A DNA stretch of 64,000 bases from Confluentibacter sediminis. Its GTDB lineage: Bacteria; Bacteroidota; Bacteroidia; Flavobacteriales; Flavobacteriaceae. The DNA lies in contig NZ_QKPO01000008.1 in NCBI RefSeq assembly GCF_003258355.1, positions 165,745 through 229,744 of the forward strand. The letters are read 5' to 3'. The notes beneath the pieces are model-generated. The model did not search any database and was not told where the DNA came from. It worked only from the letters and a program-made list of their open reading frames with translations. Below are positions 25,858 to 34,608 of the stretch, in pieces. Both the position numbers and the translations under genes were made by a program. Positions within the stretch are counted from its first letter, which is position 1. Each line of letters begins with the position of its first letter.

Positions 25858-27156
25858 TTAAAGTCTCGAGGTTACTTGTTCACTATAATCTGTAATCATT
25901 TTTGAATTGGCTTCATTATAAACCTCCTTTACAAGTTTATAAATATCAGGTATCACCGTTTTTGCTAGTTTAGAATTGCTATTTAAAAGCACACAAATAC
26001 CTAAATCGGCATCAGGGTAGACTGCAATTTCATTTCTGTAACTGTTAACACTCCCACCATGATGTAACATGGTTTTTTCTTCATTGTTTTCTAAAAATTT
26101 ATGGATTCTCCAACCAAATCCATAAGACGAACTGATATGCCCTGGCCAATGCTGATAATACTTGTTGTATTCCTTTATTTCTATAAATGGGTTAAAAACT
26201 TCCTGTAAAGCAGATTTATTTATAATTTCACTATGATGTCCTAACAATAACTCCATCCATTTAGCCATATCAAGAGCACTAGCGTTAATACCTCCAGCTG
26301 CAACGGCATTATAATAATTATGATTAAGCTTTAAGGTTTTCCAATTATTACCGCTTTTAGAATGAGGTAAAGCTACATTTTTTGTGTGCTCTAAAGTTTG
26401 ATAATCCATTGAAACCGTATTCATTTCTAAGGGTTTAAAAAATCTGTCATTCAATAACGTAGTAATATCTTGATGGGTTAATCGCTGCATTATCTCTCCA
26501 CTAAGTGCAAACATAGCATTTTGATAGCTATACATTTTACCTGGTTTACTAATGGGAGCAATCACTTTAAAACGTGTGGCAATTTCAGTTAACGATAATC
26601 CAGCTTCAACAAGGTTGGTATAACTATGGTAAGGTGCTCCTGAAGTCTGGGATAAAATAGTAGCAAGTGTAATTTGATTGGTATTAGCAATATCTCCTAA
26701 CTGAAAATTTGGAATATAGTCACTCACCTTATCCGTCCAATCCAAAACACCTTCACTTTTTAACTTGGCAGCTAAAACGCCAGCAAATCCTTTTGATATA
26801 GATCCTAGTCGAAAAACAGTTTCTTTATCAACTTTATCTTTAAGTTTAATATTTCTTTTACCAAAGCCTTCAGAAATTATGATAGAATCCCCCTTTACGA
26901 TGCTTACCCCAGCACCTATAATATCTCCTGAAGCAATTGCTCTCTCAAAATATGTAGTAAGCGCATCATTTAATTCTTGCTGATGCCATTTATATATTTT
27001 AATTGCATTTTGATCCACTGGAATTTTGTCAATTTTGTCGATTGATACAACTACTTGCTTTTCGGGAGTAGCAAACAAACTAACAACACTTAAGATGAGT
27101 AAAAAAAACGCAAAAACCAGAAAAGTTGGTTTTGTAAAGATTTTGAATCTATGCAT
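25858..27156 (-). CDS. Serine hydrolase, beta-lactamase/PBP class C family
   Basis: 432-aa protein with an N-terminal membrane anchor or uncleaved signal (about 8-30), so the catalytic domain faces the periplasm. The three class C motifs are present: S119-x-x-K122 in LGSISKGF, Y211-x-N213 in YSYQNAMF, and HGG in MLHHGGSVN. These motifs are shared by esterases, D-aminopeptidases and peptidoglycan carboxypeptidases, so the substrate is open. A resistance role is unlikely from this evidence. It is monocistronic and converges with the small membrane gene. Confidence 0.9.
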   Translation of the reverse strand: MHRFKIFTKPTFLVFAFFLLILSVVSLFATPEKQVVVSIDKIDKIPVDQNAIKIYKWHQQELNDALTTYFERAIASGDIIGAGVSIVKGDSIIISEGFGKRNIKLKDKVDKETVFRLGSISKGFAGVLAAKLKSEGVLDWTDKVSDYIPNFQLGDIANTNQITLATILSQTSGAPYHSYTNLVEAGLSLTEIATRFKVIAPISKPGKMYSYQNAMFALSGEIMQRLTHQDITTLLNDRFFKPLEMNTVSMDYQTLEHTKNVALPHSKSGNNWKTLKLNHNYYNAVAAGGINASALDMAKWMELLLGHHSEIINKSALQEVFNPFIEIKEYNKYYQHWPGHISSSYGFGWRIHKFLENNEEKTMLHHGGSVNSYRNEIAVYPDADLGICVLLNSNSKLAKTVIPDIYKLVKEVYNEANSKMITDYSEQVTSRL

Positions 27157-27308
27157 AAATAGGTTGGCATTTAGGTTTGGGATGCATATTACGAATATAG
27201 GGTGAAATACTTAAATAGCCGACAAAAAACATATTTTTTTTTATAACTTACTGATTTATAGTTATATTATTGATATATAATACGCTTAAAATCCCCGTTA
27301 ACTTCCTA

Positions 27309-28793
27309 TTAAAATTCTTGTCTTAATGATTCATCTTGAGGTATATGCTTCAAAATCTCTAAAACAAATTTCCAATATTTTTGCACAGAGGAAATTTGAG
27401 CGCGTTCATCTGGCGAATGTGCCCCTTTAATGTTTGGCCCAAAACTAATCATGTCCATACCTGGGTAATTCTGACCTAAAATACCACATTCCAGTCCCGC
27501 ATGGCACGCTGCTACATGTGGCTCTTCACCATGGAGTTCTTTATATAACTTGGTCATTACTTTTAAAATAGGTGACTTCATATTAGGCGTCCATCCAGGA
27601 TAATCTCCCGAAAATTCTACTTCACAGCCAGTTAATTCAAAAGTAGCACGCAAGGCATTAGCCAAATCTATTTTAGAAGTTTCCACAGAAGACCGTGTTA
27701 AACAATCGATTCTTATTAAACCTTCTTTTAGATGCACTTTAGCAATATTATTTGAGGTTTCTACCAAACCCGGAATATCAGCACTCATTCTGTAAACTCC
27801 ATTTTGTGCCGCATACAAGGCTCTAGTAAAACCTTCTTGAACCCCTAAATCCATAATCATTTTTGGGAGTTCACATTTGGAAACACTAATCTTCAAATGC
27901 GGCTCCATCGTTTTAAACTCCGTTTTAATAATAGTTGCCAACAACTCCATTTTAGATAAAAAATCAGTTTCATGAATTGCATCTATAGCCACAACAGCAT
28001 TGCTTTCGCGCGGAATCGCATTTCTTAAACTACCGCCTTCAATTTCTGAAATTCTCAATCCAAAATTCTCAAAGCCATCAAATAACAAACGGTTCATGAT
28101 TTTATTAGCATTACCCAAACCTTCATGAATTTGCATCCCTGAATGCCCGCCTTGCAAACCTTTAACGGTAATGGTATAACCAATTTTAAATTCTGGCGTT
28201 TCTTCTTCTTTATAATCCCTAGTGGCCGTTACATCAATACCACCTGCACATCCCACACCTATTTCATCATCTTCTTCGGTATCTAAATTCAACAATATCT
28301 TTCCTGAAAGCAAACCGCCTTTTAAACCCATAGCACCTGTCATACCCGTTTCTTCATCAATAGTAAATAAGGCTTCAATAGCTGGATGTGGAATGTCCTT
28401 ACTTTCTAAAATAGCCATGATAGTGGCAACGCCCAAGCCATTATCAGCACCCAAAGTGGTACCTTTAGCACGAACCCAATCCCCATCAACATACATATCA
28501 ATACCTTGAGTTGTAAAATCAAAAACCGTATCATTATTTTTTTGATGCACCATATCTAAATGCGATTGCATTACGATAGTGGTTCTGTTTTCCTTTCCTG
28601 CGGTTGCAGGCTTTTTTATTATCACATTTCCAACTTTATCTTCAAAAGTGTCTAACCCTAATTTTTTACCGAAATCTTTCATGAAAGCGATGACTTGCGC
28701 CTCTTTTTTTGAAGCTCTAGGTACGGCATTTAAATCGGCGAATTTATTCCAAAGTGCTTGTGGTTGAAGTTGTCTTATTTCTGAATTCATCAT
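27309..28793 (-). CDS. pepD: Cytosol non-specific dipeptidase (aminoacyl-histidine dipeptidase, PepD)
   Basis: 494-aa M20C-family metallodipeptidase that hydrolyses Xaa-His and other dipeptides. Metal and catalytic motifs are in order: QSHLDMV, GADNGLGV, DEETGMTGA, and the late CHAGLECGIL and GPNIKGAHSPDE region. Lengths of the lid and catalytic domains are normal. Two ATGs stand side by side (28793 and 28790), and either could be used. A minus-strand -7 element TACCTTTG lies at 28812-28819. Confidence 0.94.
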   Translation of the reverse strand: MMNSEIRQLQPQALWNKFADLNAVPRASKKEAQVIAFMKDFGKKLGLDTFEDKVGNVIIKKPATAGKENRTTIVMQSHLDMVHQKNNDTVFDFTTQGIDMYVDGDWVRAKGTTLGADNGLGVATIMAILESKDIPHPAIEALFTIDEETGMTGAMGLKGGLLSGKILLNLDTEEDDEIGVGCAGGIDVTATRDYKEEETPEFKIGYTITVKGLQGGHSGMQIHEGLGNANKIMNRLLFDGFENFGLRISEIEGGSLRNAIPRESNAVVAIDAIHETDFLSKMELLATIIKTEFKTMEPHLKISVSKCELPKMIMDLGVQEGFTRALYAAQNGVYRMSADIPGLVETSNNIAKVHLKEGLIRIDCLTRSSVETSKIDLANALRATFELTGCEVEFSGDYPGWTPNMKSPILKVMTKLYKELHGEEPHVAACHAGLECGILGQNYPGMDMISFGPNIKGAHSPDERAQISSVQKYWKFVLEILKHIPQDESLRQEF

Positions 28794-28811
28794 ATTACAT
28801 ATTGTGTTTTA

Positions 28812-28819
28812 CAAAGGTA
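28812..28819 (-). promoter_or_regulatory. -7 promoter element (TACCTTTG) for pepD
   Basis: Exact minus-strand TAnnTTTG match 19 bases upstream of the pepD start. Confidence 0.5.
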
Positions 28820-28955
28820 GTTATTACAATTTAGCTTCTTTATAAATCTTATAAATTTCACGAACTATTTAATTTAACTATCTATCATAAAAATCAATAT
28901 AAGCTAACGCAACCTTTTAATTCTTTTGTCATCTAATTATAAAGAGTCATAAAAA

Positions 28956-29645
28956 ATGAAAACTGGATACACTTTATTAATTGCCCTTCTTCTATTAGCT
29001 TGTCAAAATAATCCTGAAATAAGTATCGATCCTGAAAATTTACTAATAGGCAATTGGATTGATTCAAGTTATGATAATGAAATTGTCACATTTCAACGAG
29101 CCGCAAGTTTAAACGAAAATGCTCCCGGTATATCATTTAAGGAAAATTCTGTTTTTATACAAAGAACATCTGGTTGGTGTGGAACGCCTCCTTTAACTTT
29201 TTATGATGACCAAGGCACTTGGAAAAGCCAAGAGTCACTTATCATAATGTCTCTTGAAAATTTTCCAAAAAATTTACAGTGGAGAATTATTTCACTTGAC
29301 AATAACCAATTAACTGTTAAAAGGGAATTATCTGAACAAGAAAAAGACCATCAAGATTTAATGAATTTGTTCAATGAGATTACTACACTATCTAATAGTA
29401 TTTCGTGTATAGATTCTAATAACTGGAGCTTTACTTCCTACGGAACCAAAGCTTGTGGAGGGCCTCAAGGCTTTATTGCATATTCAAATGAAATTGATAC
29501 TGTGGAATTTTTGAAAAAAATTGAAGCTTACAATTTAGCCGAAAAACAATATAATATTAAATGGTCCATTTTCTCAACATGTGATGTTCCAAAACAACCT
29601 ACATCTATAGAATGCCAAAATGGTTATCCTATTTTTAAATATTGA
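28956..29645 (+). CDS. Hypothetical lipoprotein with lipocalin-like start
   Basis: 229-aa protein with a clear lipobox (LLLLACQNN, Cys near 16). After it comes an ENLLIGNWIDSSYDN segment typical of lipocalin-like lipoproteins that begin with a G-x-W strand. Cysteines in SGWCGTPP, KACGGP and FSTCDVP may form disulfides. I do not recognise a defined family and give no function. It is single, 43 bases upstream of the DUF3810 gene, which has its own promoter element. Confidence 0.7.
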   Translation: MKTGYTLLIALLLLACQNNPEISIDPENLLIGNWIDSSYDNEIVTFQRAASLNENAPGISFKENSVFIQRTSGWCGTPPLTFYDDQGTWKSQESLIIMSLENFPKNLQWRIISLDNNQLTVKRELSEQEKDHQDLMNLFNEITTLSNSISCIDSNNWSFTSYGTKACGGPQGFIAYSNEIDTVEFLKKIEAYNLAEKQYNIKWSIFSTCDVPKQPTSIECQNGYPIFKY

Positions 29646-29675
29646 CATATCAACCGTCATTAATGAACATTTGTT

Positions 29676-29683
29676 TATTTTTG
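29676..29683 (+). promoter_or_regulatory. -7 element (TATTTTTG) four bases before the DUF3810 ATG
   Basis: Exact TAnnTTTG match ending four bases before the start codon at 29688. The predicted transcription start falls on or next to the ATG, which would give a leaderless message. Confidence 0.55.
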
Positions 29684-29687
29684 ACCC

Positions 29688-30755
29688 ATGCTGAAAAATA
29701 AAAAAGCCATACTGTCACTTTCCATAATTCCGCAGTATATCATCATTAAATGGTTATCTCATTACCCTGAATTCATTGAGGACTATTACAGCAATGGCTT
29801 TTATCAATTTGTCTCTAAAATATTTCGATATAGTTTAGGTTGGATTCCTTTTTCGTTTGGAGATTTCGTTTACACATTTGCTATTGTTTATGGGATACAA
29901 TGGCTTTTTAAAAACAGAAAACGATTAAGACAAGATACCAAACATTGGTTTATGGATGTATTGTCGGCATTATCCATGATATATTTTTCCTTTCATCTAC
30001 TTTGGGGTATGAATTATTACCGATTACCATTACACAAAAACCTAAAGCTGGAAGCGGATTATACCACAGAACAGCTAATTGTTGTCACTAAAAAATTAAT
30101 TAAAAAATCGAATGCTATATATGCGGAAATTAAACAAGATGACACTACTAAAATAGATTTACCCTATAATAAATCTGATATTTTAGAACTTGCTCCAAAA
30201 GGATATGAGAATTTAAAAAAGACATTCCCTGATTTAGATTATCACCCAAAAAGTGACAAGAAATCTTTGTATAGCTATCCCCTGACTTATATGGGTTTTA
30301 GTGGCTATTTAAATCCGTTTACTAATGAAGCACAGGTAAATGCGTTAATTCCTATTTATTTATTTCCAACAACCACATCCCACGAAATGGCACATCAGCT
30401 AGGCTATGCTGCTGAAAATGAAGCTAATTTTATTGGTTGTTTGGCCACTATAAACCATGATGACATATATTTTAAATATTCTGGTTATACCTTTGCACTT
30501 CGTTTTTGTTTAAATGAAATATATAGACGTGATGAAACCTTATTTAATAAGCTACTTGAAACAGTTAACAAAGGCATTTTAAATAATTTCAAAGAAGTCC
30601 GTGAATTTATGGATGCTTATGAAAATCCGTTAGAACCTATGTTTAAAATATTCTATAGTAATTTTTTAAAAGCCAACAACCAAGTAAAGGGTATGGAAAG
30701 CTATAGTTATGTGGTGGCCCTTTTGGTTAATTATTTCGAAAAAGAACCTATTTAA
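29688..30755 (+). CDS. DUF3810 family membrane metallopeptidase-like protein
   Basis: 355-aa protein with N-terminal transmembrane helices (about 8-25, 55-75 and 90-110) and a C-terminal domain with a zincin motif HEMAHQLGYAAENEAN (about residues 230-245). The HExxH plus a downstream Glu is the gluzincin pattern. DUF3810 proteins are common in Bacteroidota and Firmicutes, but no substrate is established. The downstream methyltransferase gene starts six bases after the stop, so the two are co-transcribed. Confidence 0.88.
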   Translation: MLKNKKAILSLSIIPQYIIIKWLSHYPEFIEDYYSNGFYQFVSKIFRYSLGWIPFSFGDFVYTFAIVYGIQWLFKNRKRLRQDTKHWFMDVLSALSMIYFSFHLLWGMNYYRLPLHKNLKLEADYTTEQLIVVTKKLIKKSNAIYAEIKQDDTTKIDLPYNKSDILELAPKGYENLKKTFPDLDYHPKSDKKSLYSYPLTYMGFSGYLNPFTNEAQVNALIPIYLFPTTTSHEMAHQLGYAAENEANFIGCLATINHDDIYFKYSGYTFALRFCLNEIYRRDETLFNKLLETVNKGILNNFKEVREFMDAYENPLEPMFKIFYSNFLKANNQVKGMESYSYVVALLVNYFEKEPI

Positions 30756-30761
30756 TTCACT

Positions 30762-31559
30762 ATGAACAAGCAAATTAGCAGTACACAAAACCCTCTTATT
30801 CGACAATTGGTTCAGTTAAAAGACAAGTCACGCGAACGTAAAAAAAGCGGCTCATTTTTAATAGAAGGTGAACGCGAAATTATGCTTGCCATAAAAGGTG
30901 GTTATGAAATAGAAACTATTTTATTCAATGCTGAAATCATTAATTCAGATCAGCTTAACAATCTAACAAATCAACCCATAAGTCTCATTGAAGTGACTTC
31001 TGAAGTATATCAAAAATTAGCATATCGCGATACTACTGAAGGTGTTTTAGCCGTTGCAAAAACTAAAGCGCATAACATAAATCAATTAAAATTCAACACT
31101 AAAAACCCCTTAATTTTAATTGCTGAAGCTCCTGAAAAACCAGGAAACATTGGCGCCATTTTGAGAACTGCAGATGCTGCCAATTTAGATGCTGTGATTA
31201 TAGCCAACCCTAAAACCGATTTGTACAATCCAAACATCATTCGATCTAGCGTAGGTTGTGTATTTACAAATCAAATGGCAACAGGTTCTACTTTTGAAAT
31301 TATTGAATTTTTGAAGGCTAATAATATGCAAATTTATTGCGCTGCCTTACAAGCTTCTGTGGAGTATCACACGCAAGATTACACCAAAGCAACGGCTATT
31401 GTTGTTGGTACGGAAGCGACGGGATTGAGTGATAATTGGTTAAAAAGTTCAACTCAAAACATCATCATTCCCATGCAAGGTGACATAGATTCGATGAATG
31501 TATCGGTTGCTGCAGGAATTCTTATTTTTGAAGCCAAAAGACAACGCAACTTTAAATAA
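30762..31559 (+). CDS. TrmH/SpoU-family RNA 2'-O-methyltransferase
   Basis: 265-aa SPOUT-class methyltransferase. The N-terminal SpoU substrate-binding domain contains RERKKSGSFLIEGEREI. The catalytic knot shows motif 1 EKPGNIGAILRTADAA, motif 2 VVGTEATGLSD and motif 3 IPMQGDIDSMNVSVAAGILIFE. It fits the RlmB/TsnR-like branch acting on rRNA or tRNA; the target nucleotide is not readable. It lies in a tight operon with DUF3810 upstream (6 bases) and the M48 protease downstream (5 bases). Confidence 0.93.
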   Translation: MNKQISSTQNPLIRQLVQLKDKSRERKKSGSFLIEGEREIMLAIKGGYEIETILFNAEIINSDQLNNLTNQPISLIEVTSEVYQKLAYRDTTEGVLAVAKTKAHNINQLKFNTKNPLILIAEAPEKPGNIGAILRTADAANLDAVIIANPKTDLYNPNIIRSSVGCVFTNQMATGSTFEIIEFLKANNMQIYCAALQASVEYHTQDYTKATAIVVGTEATGLSDNWLKSSTQNIIIPMQGDIDSMNVSVAAGILIFEAKRQRNFK

Positions 31560-31564
31560 ACTAT

Positions 31565-32797
31565 ATGACTGCAAACACACTTTTCTTTATTATAATTACC
31601 ATTTTAATCATCAAATTTATAGTTGATACCATTTTAGATGCATTAAATGCTAAACATTATAATGATGCACTGCCAGAAGTTTTACAAGATGTTTATGACG
31701 ATACTGAATATAAAAAGTCACAGCAATACAAGGCCACTAATTATAAATTCGGACTTATAACTTCTACCTTTTCGTTGCTTTTAACATTGGCTTTTTTACT
31801 TTTCGATGGTTTTGAATTTGTAGATAATATAGCTAGAAGTTTTAGCAACAACAACATGATTGTAGCCCTTATTTTCTTCGGAATAATTATGATTGGCAGT
31901 GATATTATCATGACGCCCTTCTACTACTACAGCACCTTTGTTATTGAAGACAAGTTTGGGTTTAACAAAACAACCGTTAAAATTTTTATACTTGACAAAA
32001 TAAAAGGATGGCTCATGATGGCAATTGTGGGCGGGGGTCTTTTAGCACTCATCATATGGTTTTACCAATTTGCAGGAAGTTATTTTTGGTTATACGCATT
32101 AGCATTGATAGCCGTGTTTTCAGTTTTCATGAATATGTTTTACTCGAAACTTATTGTGCCATTATTTAATAAACAAACACCTTTAGATGCTGGAAGTTTG
32201 AGAGACCAGATTGCTGCTTATGCACAAACAGTTGGTTTTAAATTAGATAAAATATTTGTAATTGATGGCTCTAAACGCAGTACCAAAGCCAATGCTTATT
32301 TTTCGGGATTTGGAAGTGAAAAACGTGTGACGCTTTACGATACGTTGATGAATGATTTAGAGGAAGAAGAAATTGTTGCAGTGTTGGCGCATGAAGTTGG
32401 TCATTACAAAAAGAAGCATATCATCTTTAACTTATTTGCCTCCATTTTAATGACGGGGTTAATGCTTTATATTCTATCGCTTTTTATCTCCAATCCCTTA
32501 TTGTCAAATGCATTGGGTGTTGAAACTCCCAGTTTTCATATTGGTTTGATTGCCTTCGGATTATTATATGCCCCTATTTCTGAAATCACAGGATTAATTA
32601 TGAACCTGTTTTCCAGAAAATTTGAATACCAAGCCGATGATTATGCTAAAAACACCTATAAAGCTGAACCGCTTATTACTTCGCTTAAAAAACTATCTAA
32701 AAACAGTTTGAGTAATTTAACCCCACATCCAGCTTATGTGTTTATGCATTATTCGCATCCCACTTTGTTGGAACGGATTACTAATTTGAGAAAATAA
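31565..32797 (+). CDS. M48-family zinc endopeptidase (Ste24/CAAX protease 1-like)
   Basis: 410-aa integral membrane protease. There are six or seven hydrophobic helices, an N-terminal M48_N domain, and the catalytic HEVGHYKKKH (about residues 275-284) with the third zinc ligand in FEYQADDYA (about 355). The conserved NAYFSGFG segment precedes the active site as in Ste24. Bacteria generally lack prenylated CAAX substrates, so a membrane protein quality role is more likely. Last gene of the DUF3810-methyltransferase-M48 run. Confidence 0.93.
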   Translation: MTANTLFFIIITILIIKFIVDTILDALNAKHYNDALPEVLQDVYDDTEYKKSQQYKATNYKFGLITSTFSLLLTLAFLLFDGFEFVDNIARSFSNNNMIVALIFFGIIMIGSDIIMTPFYYYSTFVIEDKFGFNKTTVKIFILDKIKGWLMMAIVGGGLLALIIWFYQFAGSYFWLYALALIAVFSVFMNMFYSKLIVPLFNKQTPLDAGSLRDQIAAYAQTVGFKLDKIFVIDGSKRSTKANAYFSGFGSEKRVTLYDTLMNDLEEEEIVAVLAHEVGHYKKKHIIFNLFASILMTGLMLYILSLFISNPLLSNALGVETPSFHIGLIAFGLLYAPISEITGLIMNLFSRKFEYQADDYAKNTYKAEPLITSLKKLSKNSLSNLTPHPAYVFMHYSHPTLLERITNLRK

Positions 32798-32907
32798 TCT
32801 TAATCTGGAAATAGCGCTGACTCTAAAAAAACAAGGTGGTTTTTTTCTCAGAAACTTGAATTTATTTAACATTAATTGGGGCGACCACGCAACCGACACA
32901 GACAAAT

Positions 32908-33264
32908 CTATTTTTTCAAAATCGACTTTCTGTATTTAATTCCCCATTCGCCCATTGCTTCAACAACTTTGTTCAGACTTTTGCCATGTGGTGTAAGTTC
33001 GTATTCAACGGTAACAGGCATTGTGTCCATGACAGTACGTTTAACAAGTTGGTTCATTTCCAAATCCTTTAACTCTTTTGACAATACCTTTGGCGCTATG
33101 CCTTCAATATGCCTACCTAAATCCATAAATCGGAATTTTCCGTTATTGTAAAGCGCGGCTATGATTACAGTTTTCCATTTTCCGCTCAACAAATCCTGGG
33201 TGTCTTTTACACCTTGAACTTGCAAACGGCAAATACCTGTGAGTTCTGATTTTTGCTTTTTCAT
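32908..33264 (-). CDS. HxlR-family winged-helix transcriptional regulator
   Basis: 118-aa regulator with the HxlR fold: the N-terminal conserved Cys in GICRLQV, DLLSGKWKTVIIAALY, FMDLGRHIEGIAPKVLSKELKDLE (recognition helix), and VEYELTPHGKSLNKVVEAMGEWG. The reading frame remains open upstream to 33609, but that part is antisense to the oxidoreductase gene. The ATG at 33264 gives a normal HxlR length. The Cys near residue 12 is where redox- or quinone-sensing members (YodB, HypR, QorR) sense oxidants. It is divergent from an NAD(P)-dependent reductase, with palindromes between, the classic regulator-target arrangement. Confidence 0.92.
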   Translation of the reverse strand: MKKQKSELTGICRLQVQGVKDTQDLLSGKWKTVIIAALYNNGKFRFMDLGRHIEGIAPKVLSKELKDLEMNQLVKRTVMDTMPVTVEYELTPHGKSLNKVVEAMGEWGIKYRKSILKK

Positions 33265-33300
33265 AACGACAAAGCTACAAAAATAATTACTAAGTTGAAC

Positions 33301-33373
33301 ACTACTTACCAAATAGAAACTACTTACCAATAGGTAACAGTTATAGTTTTTGTAACTATACTTCGTATTTTTG
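33301..33373 (+). promoter_or_regulatory. Divergent operator/promoter region between hxlR and the reductase gene
   Basis: Two inverted repeats: TTACC-AATA-GGTAA (33324-33337) and TATAGTT-N5-AACTATA (33342-33360). There is also a direct repeat, ACTACTTACCAA (33301-33312 and 33319-33330). An exact -7 element TATTTTTG (33366-33373) follows for the reductase. HxlR proteins bind short palindromes overlapping the promoter, so these are candidate binding sites. Confidence 0.6.
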
Positions 33374-33400
33374 TAACAGAATTTTAAACAATAGTAAAAA

Positions 33401-34048
33401 ATGAAAATAGCGGTAATTGGGACAACAGGGTTTGTGGGAACAAGCATCACAAATGAATTGACAAACCGTAACCACAGCGTTACAGGAATTGCGAGAAACG
33501 TAAACACATTAGAAAAACCCAATTTGACAAGTGTTTCAGCAGACATTACGGACGTGAACAAACTTGCTGAAAACTTAAAAGGCAACGACACAGTTATAAG
33601 TGCTTTCAACGCAGGTTGGACAAATCCAAATCTTTATGACGACTTTCTTACAGGTTCAAAAGCTATTCAAGAAGCAGTAAAACTTGCAGGTGTTAAACGT
33701 TACATTGTTATTGGCGGTGCAGGAAGTTTATATGTATCAGAAGGTGTTCAAGCAGTTGACACCCCAGATTTTCCAAAAGAATTTTATGCAGGAGCTTCCG
33801 CTGCAAGAGACTATCTCAACTTTTTAAAAACAGAAAATAATGTGGATTGGGTATTCTTCAGTCCTGCATTTGAAATGCACCCAGGGATTACAACTGGACG
33901 AACAGGAAAATATCGTTTAGGAAATGACACGCCTGTTTTTGATGAAAACAACAGAAGCATTTTGTCGGTAGAAGACTTAGCGGTTGTTATCGCAGACGAA
34001 GTTGAAAATCCAAAACATCACAAGACAAGATTTACAGCAGCGTACTAA
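33401..34048 (+). CDS. NAD(P)-dependent oxidoreductase, NAD(P)H-binding (YwnB-like) family
   Basis: 215-aa short-chain-type reductase with an N-terminal Rossmann motif IAVIGTTGFVGTSI, then VIGGAGSLY (about 105-113) and a DYLNFLKTE helix. Family members (YwnB, SDR-a5-like) include flavin reductase- and quinone reductase-like enzymes. It is paired divergently with an HxlR regulator and is followed by its own terminator, so it forms a self-contained two-gene unit. Codon use (more GCG, CGT, GAC, ACG) looks somewhat different from flanking genes, a possible sign of transfer. Confidence 0.9.
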   Translation: MKIAVIGTTGFVGTSITNELTNRNHSVTGIARNVNTLEKPNLTSVSADITDVNKLAENLKGNDTVISAFNAGWTNPNLYDDFLTGSKAIQEAVKLAGVKRYIVIGGAGSLYVSEGVQAVDTPDFPKEFYAGASAARDYLNFLKTENNVDWVFFSPAFEMHPGITTGRTGKYRLGNDTPVFDENNRSILSVEDLAVVIADEVENPKHHKTRFTAAY

Positions 34049-34072
34049 ACAGTTATGCTTTAAATAGACTTT

Positions 34073-34108
34073 AAAAATGTTCGACATTAACATATGGCGG
34101 ACATTTTT
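34073..34108 (+). terminator. Rho-independent terminator after the reductase gene
   Basis: Stem AATGTTCG / CGGACATT (34076-34083 and 34098-34105; one G-U pair) with flanking A and T runs extending the stem and providing the T tract. Confidence 0.8.
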
Positions 34109-34474
34109 TTATATTTTTTTTGGACAAACGGAGAAAAAACGTTGCATTTAAAAGAGGTTTGGCATAATGCAGGTGAATGCTTCGTATGAAATTCATTGCT
34201 AAATTTGAACTTTAGAACATCGTATTAACGGTAATACTATAAGACCACCACTACGCCAAGTCTTAAACCGTTAAAAGAACCTGTCCAAAACTAAAATTAG
34301 TTTATATTTTTTAAATTATTGAATTCGTGAATACTTTCATTTGAAGCAGCATGCTTTTATTTTTTAATTTCTGTCTACGCAGGAATTAAAGAATGAAAAA
34401 ATATAGCTGAAAGCGTGTTAAAACGCCCAAACAATAAATCGTAAATCAAAAATCGTAAATCCGAAATATTAGTG
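34109..34474. other. Gene-free stretch before the helicase promoter
   Basis: About 365 bases without a plausible reading frame on either strand and no RNA gene that I recognise. It includes a near-duplicate AATCGTAAATC pair (around 34437-34461). Together with the preceding terminator it may mark the right edge of an acquired two-gene segment. Confidence 0.4.
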
Positions 34475-34608
34475 TATCTTTGCCGCTTCAAACTCAGAAA
34501 GTGAGTTAAATTCCTCAGAGTGAGGATGTGTTACTAGAAGGTTAAGTTAAGTATGTCGATTCGCTTCTTATGTAACACCACATAACAAAATCGAATACTT
34601 ATACAAGA
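34475..34608 (+). promoter_or_regulatory. Promoter and structured 5' leader of the DEAD-box helicase gene
   Basis: Exact -7 element TATCTTTG (34475-34482) leaves a leader of about 120 bases. The leader has two consecutive hairpins, AACTC-N7-GAGTT (34491-34507) and TCCTCA-GAG-TGAGGA (34512-34526). Long structured leaders are common for cold-inducible helicase genes. Regulation here is an inference. Confidence 0.5.

Noticed and set aside
32820..32852. Possible terminator AAAAAAC...GGTTTTTTT after the M48 gene
   Set aside because: The stem would be almost only A-T pairs with little G-C core; too weak to call.
33265..33609. Long N-terminal extension of the HxlR gene (frame open to 33609)
   Set aside because: This part is antisense to the start of the reductase gene and its promoter. 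The ATG at 33264 gives a complete HxlR domain of normal length.
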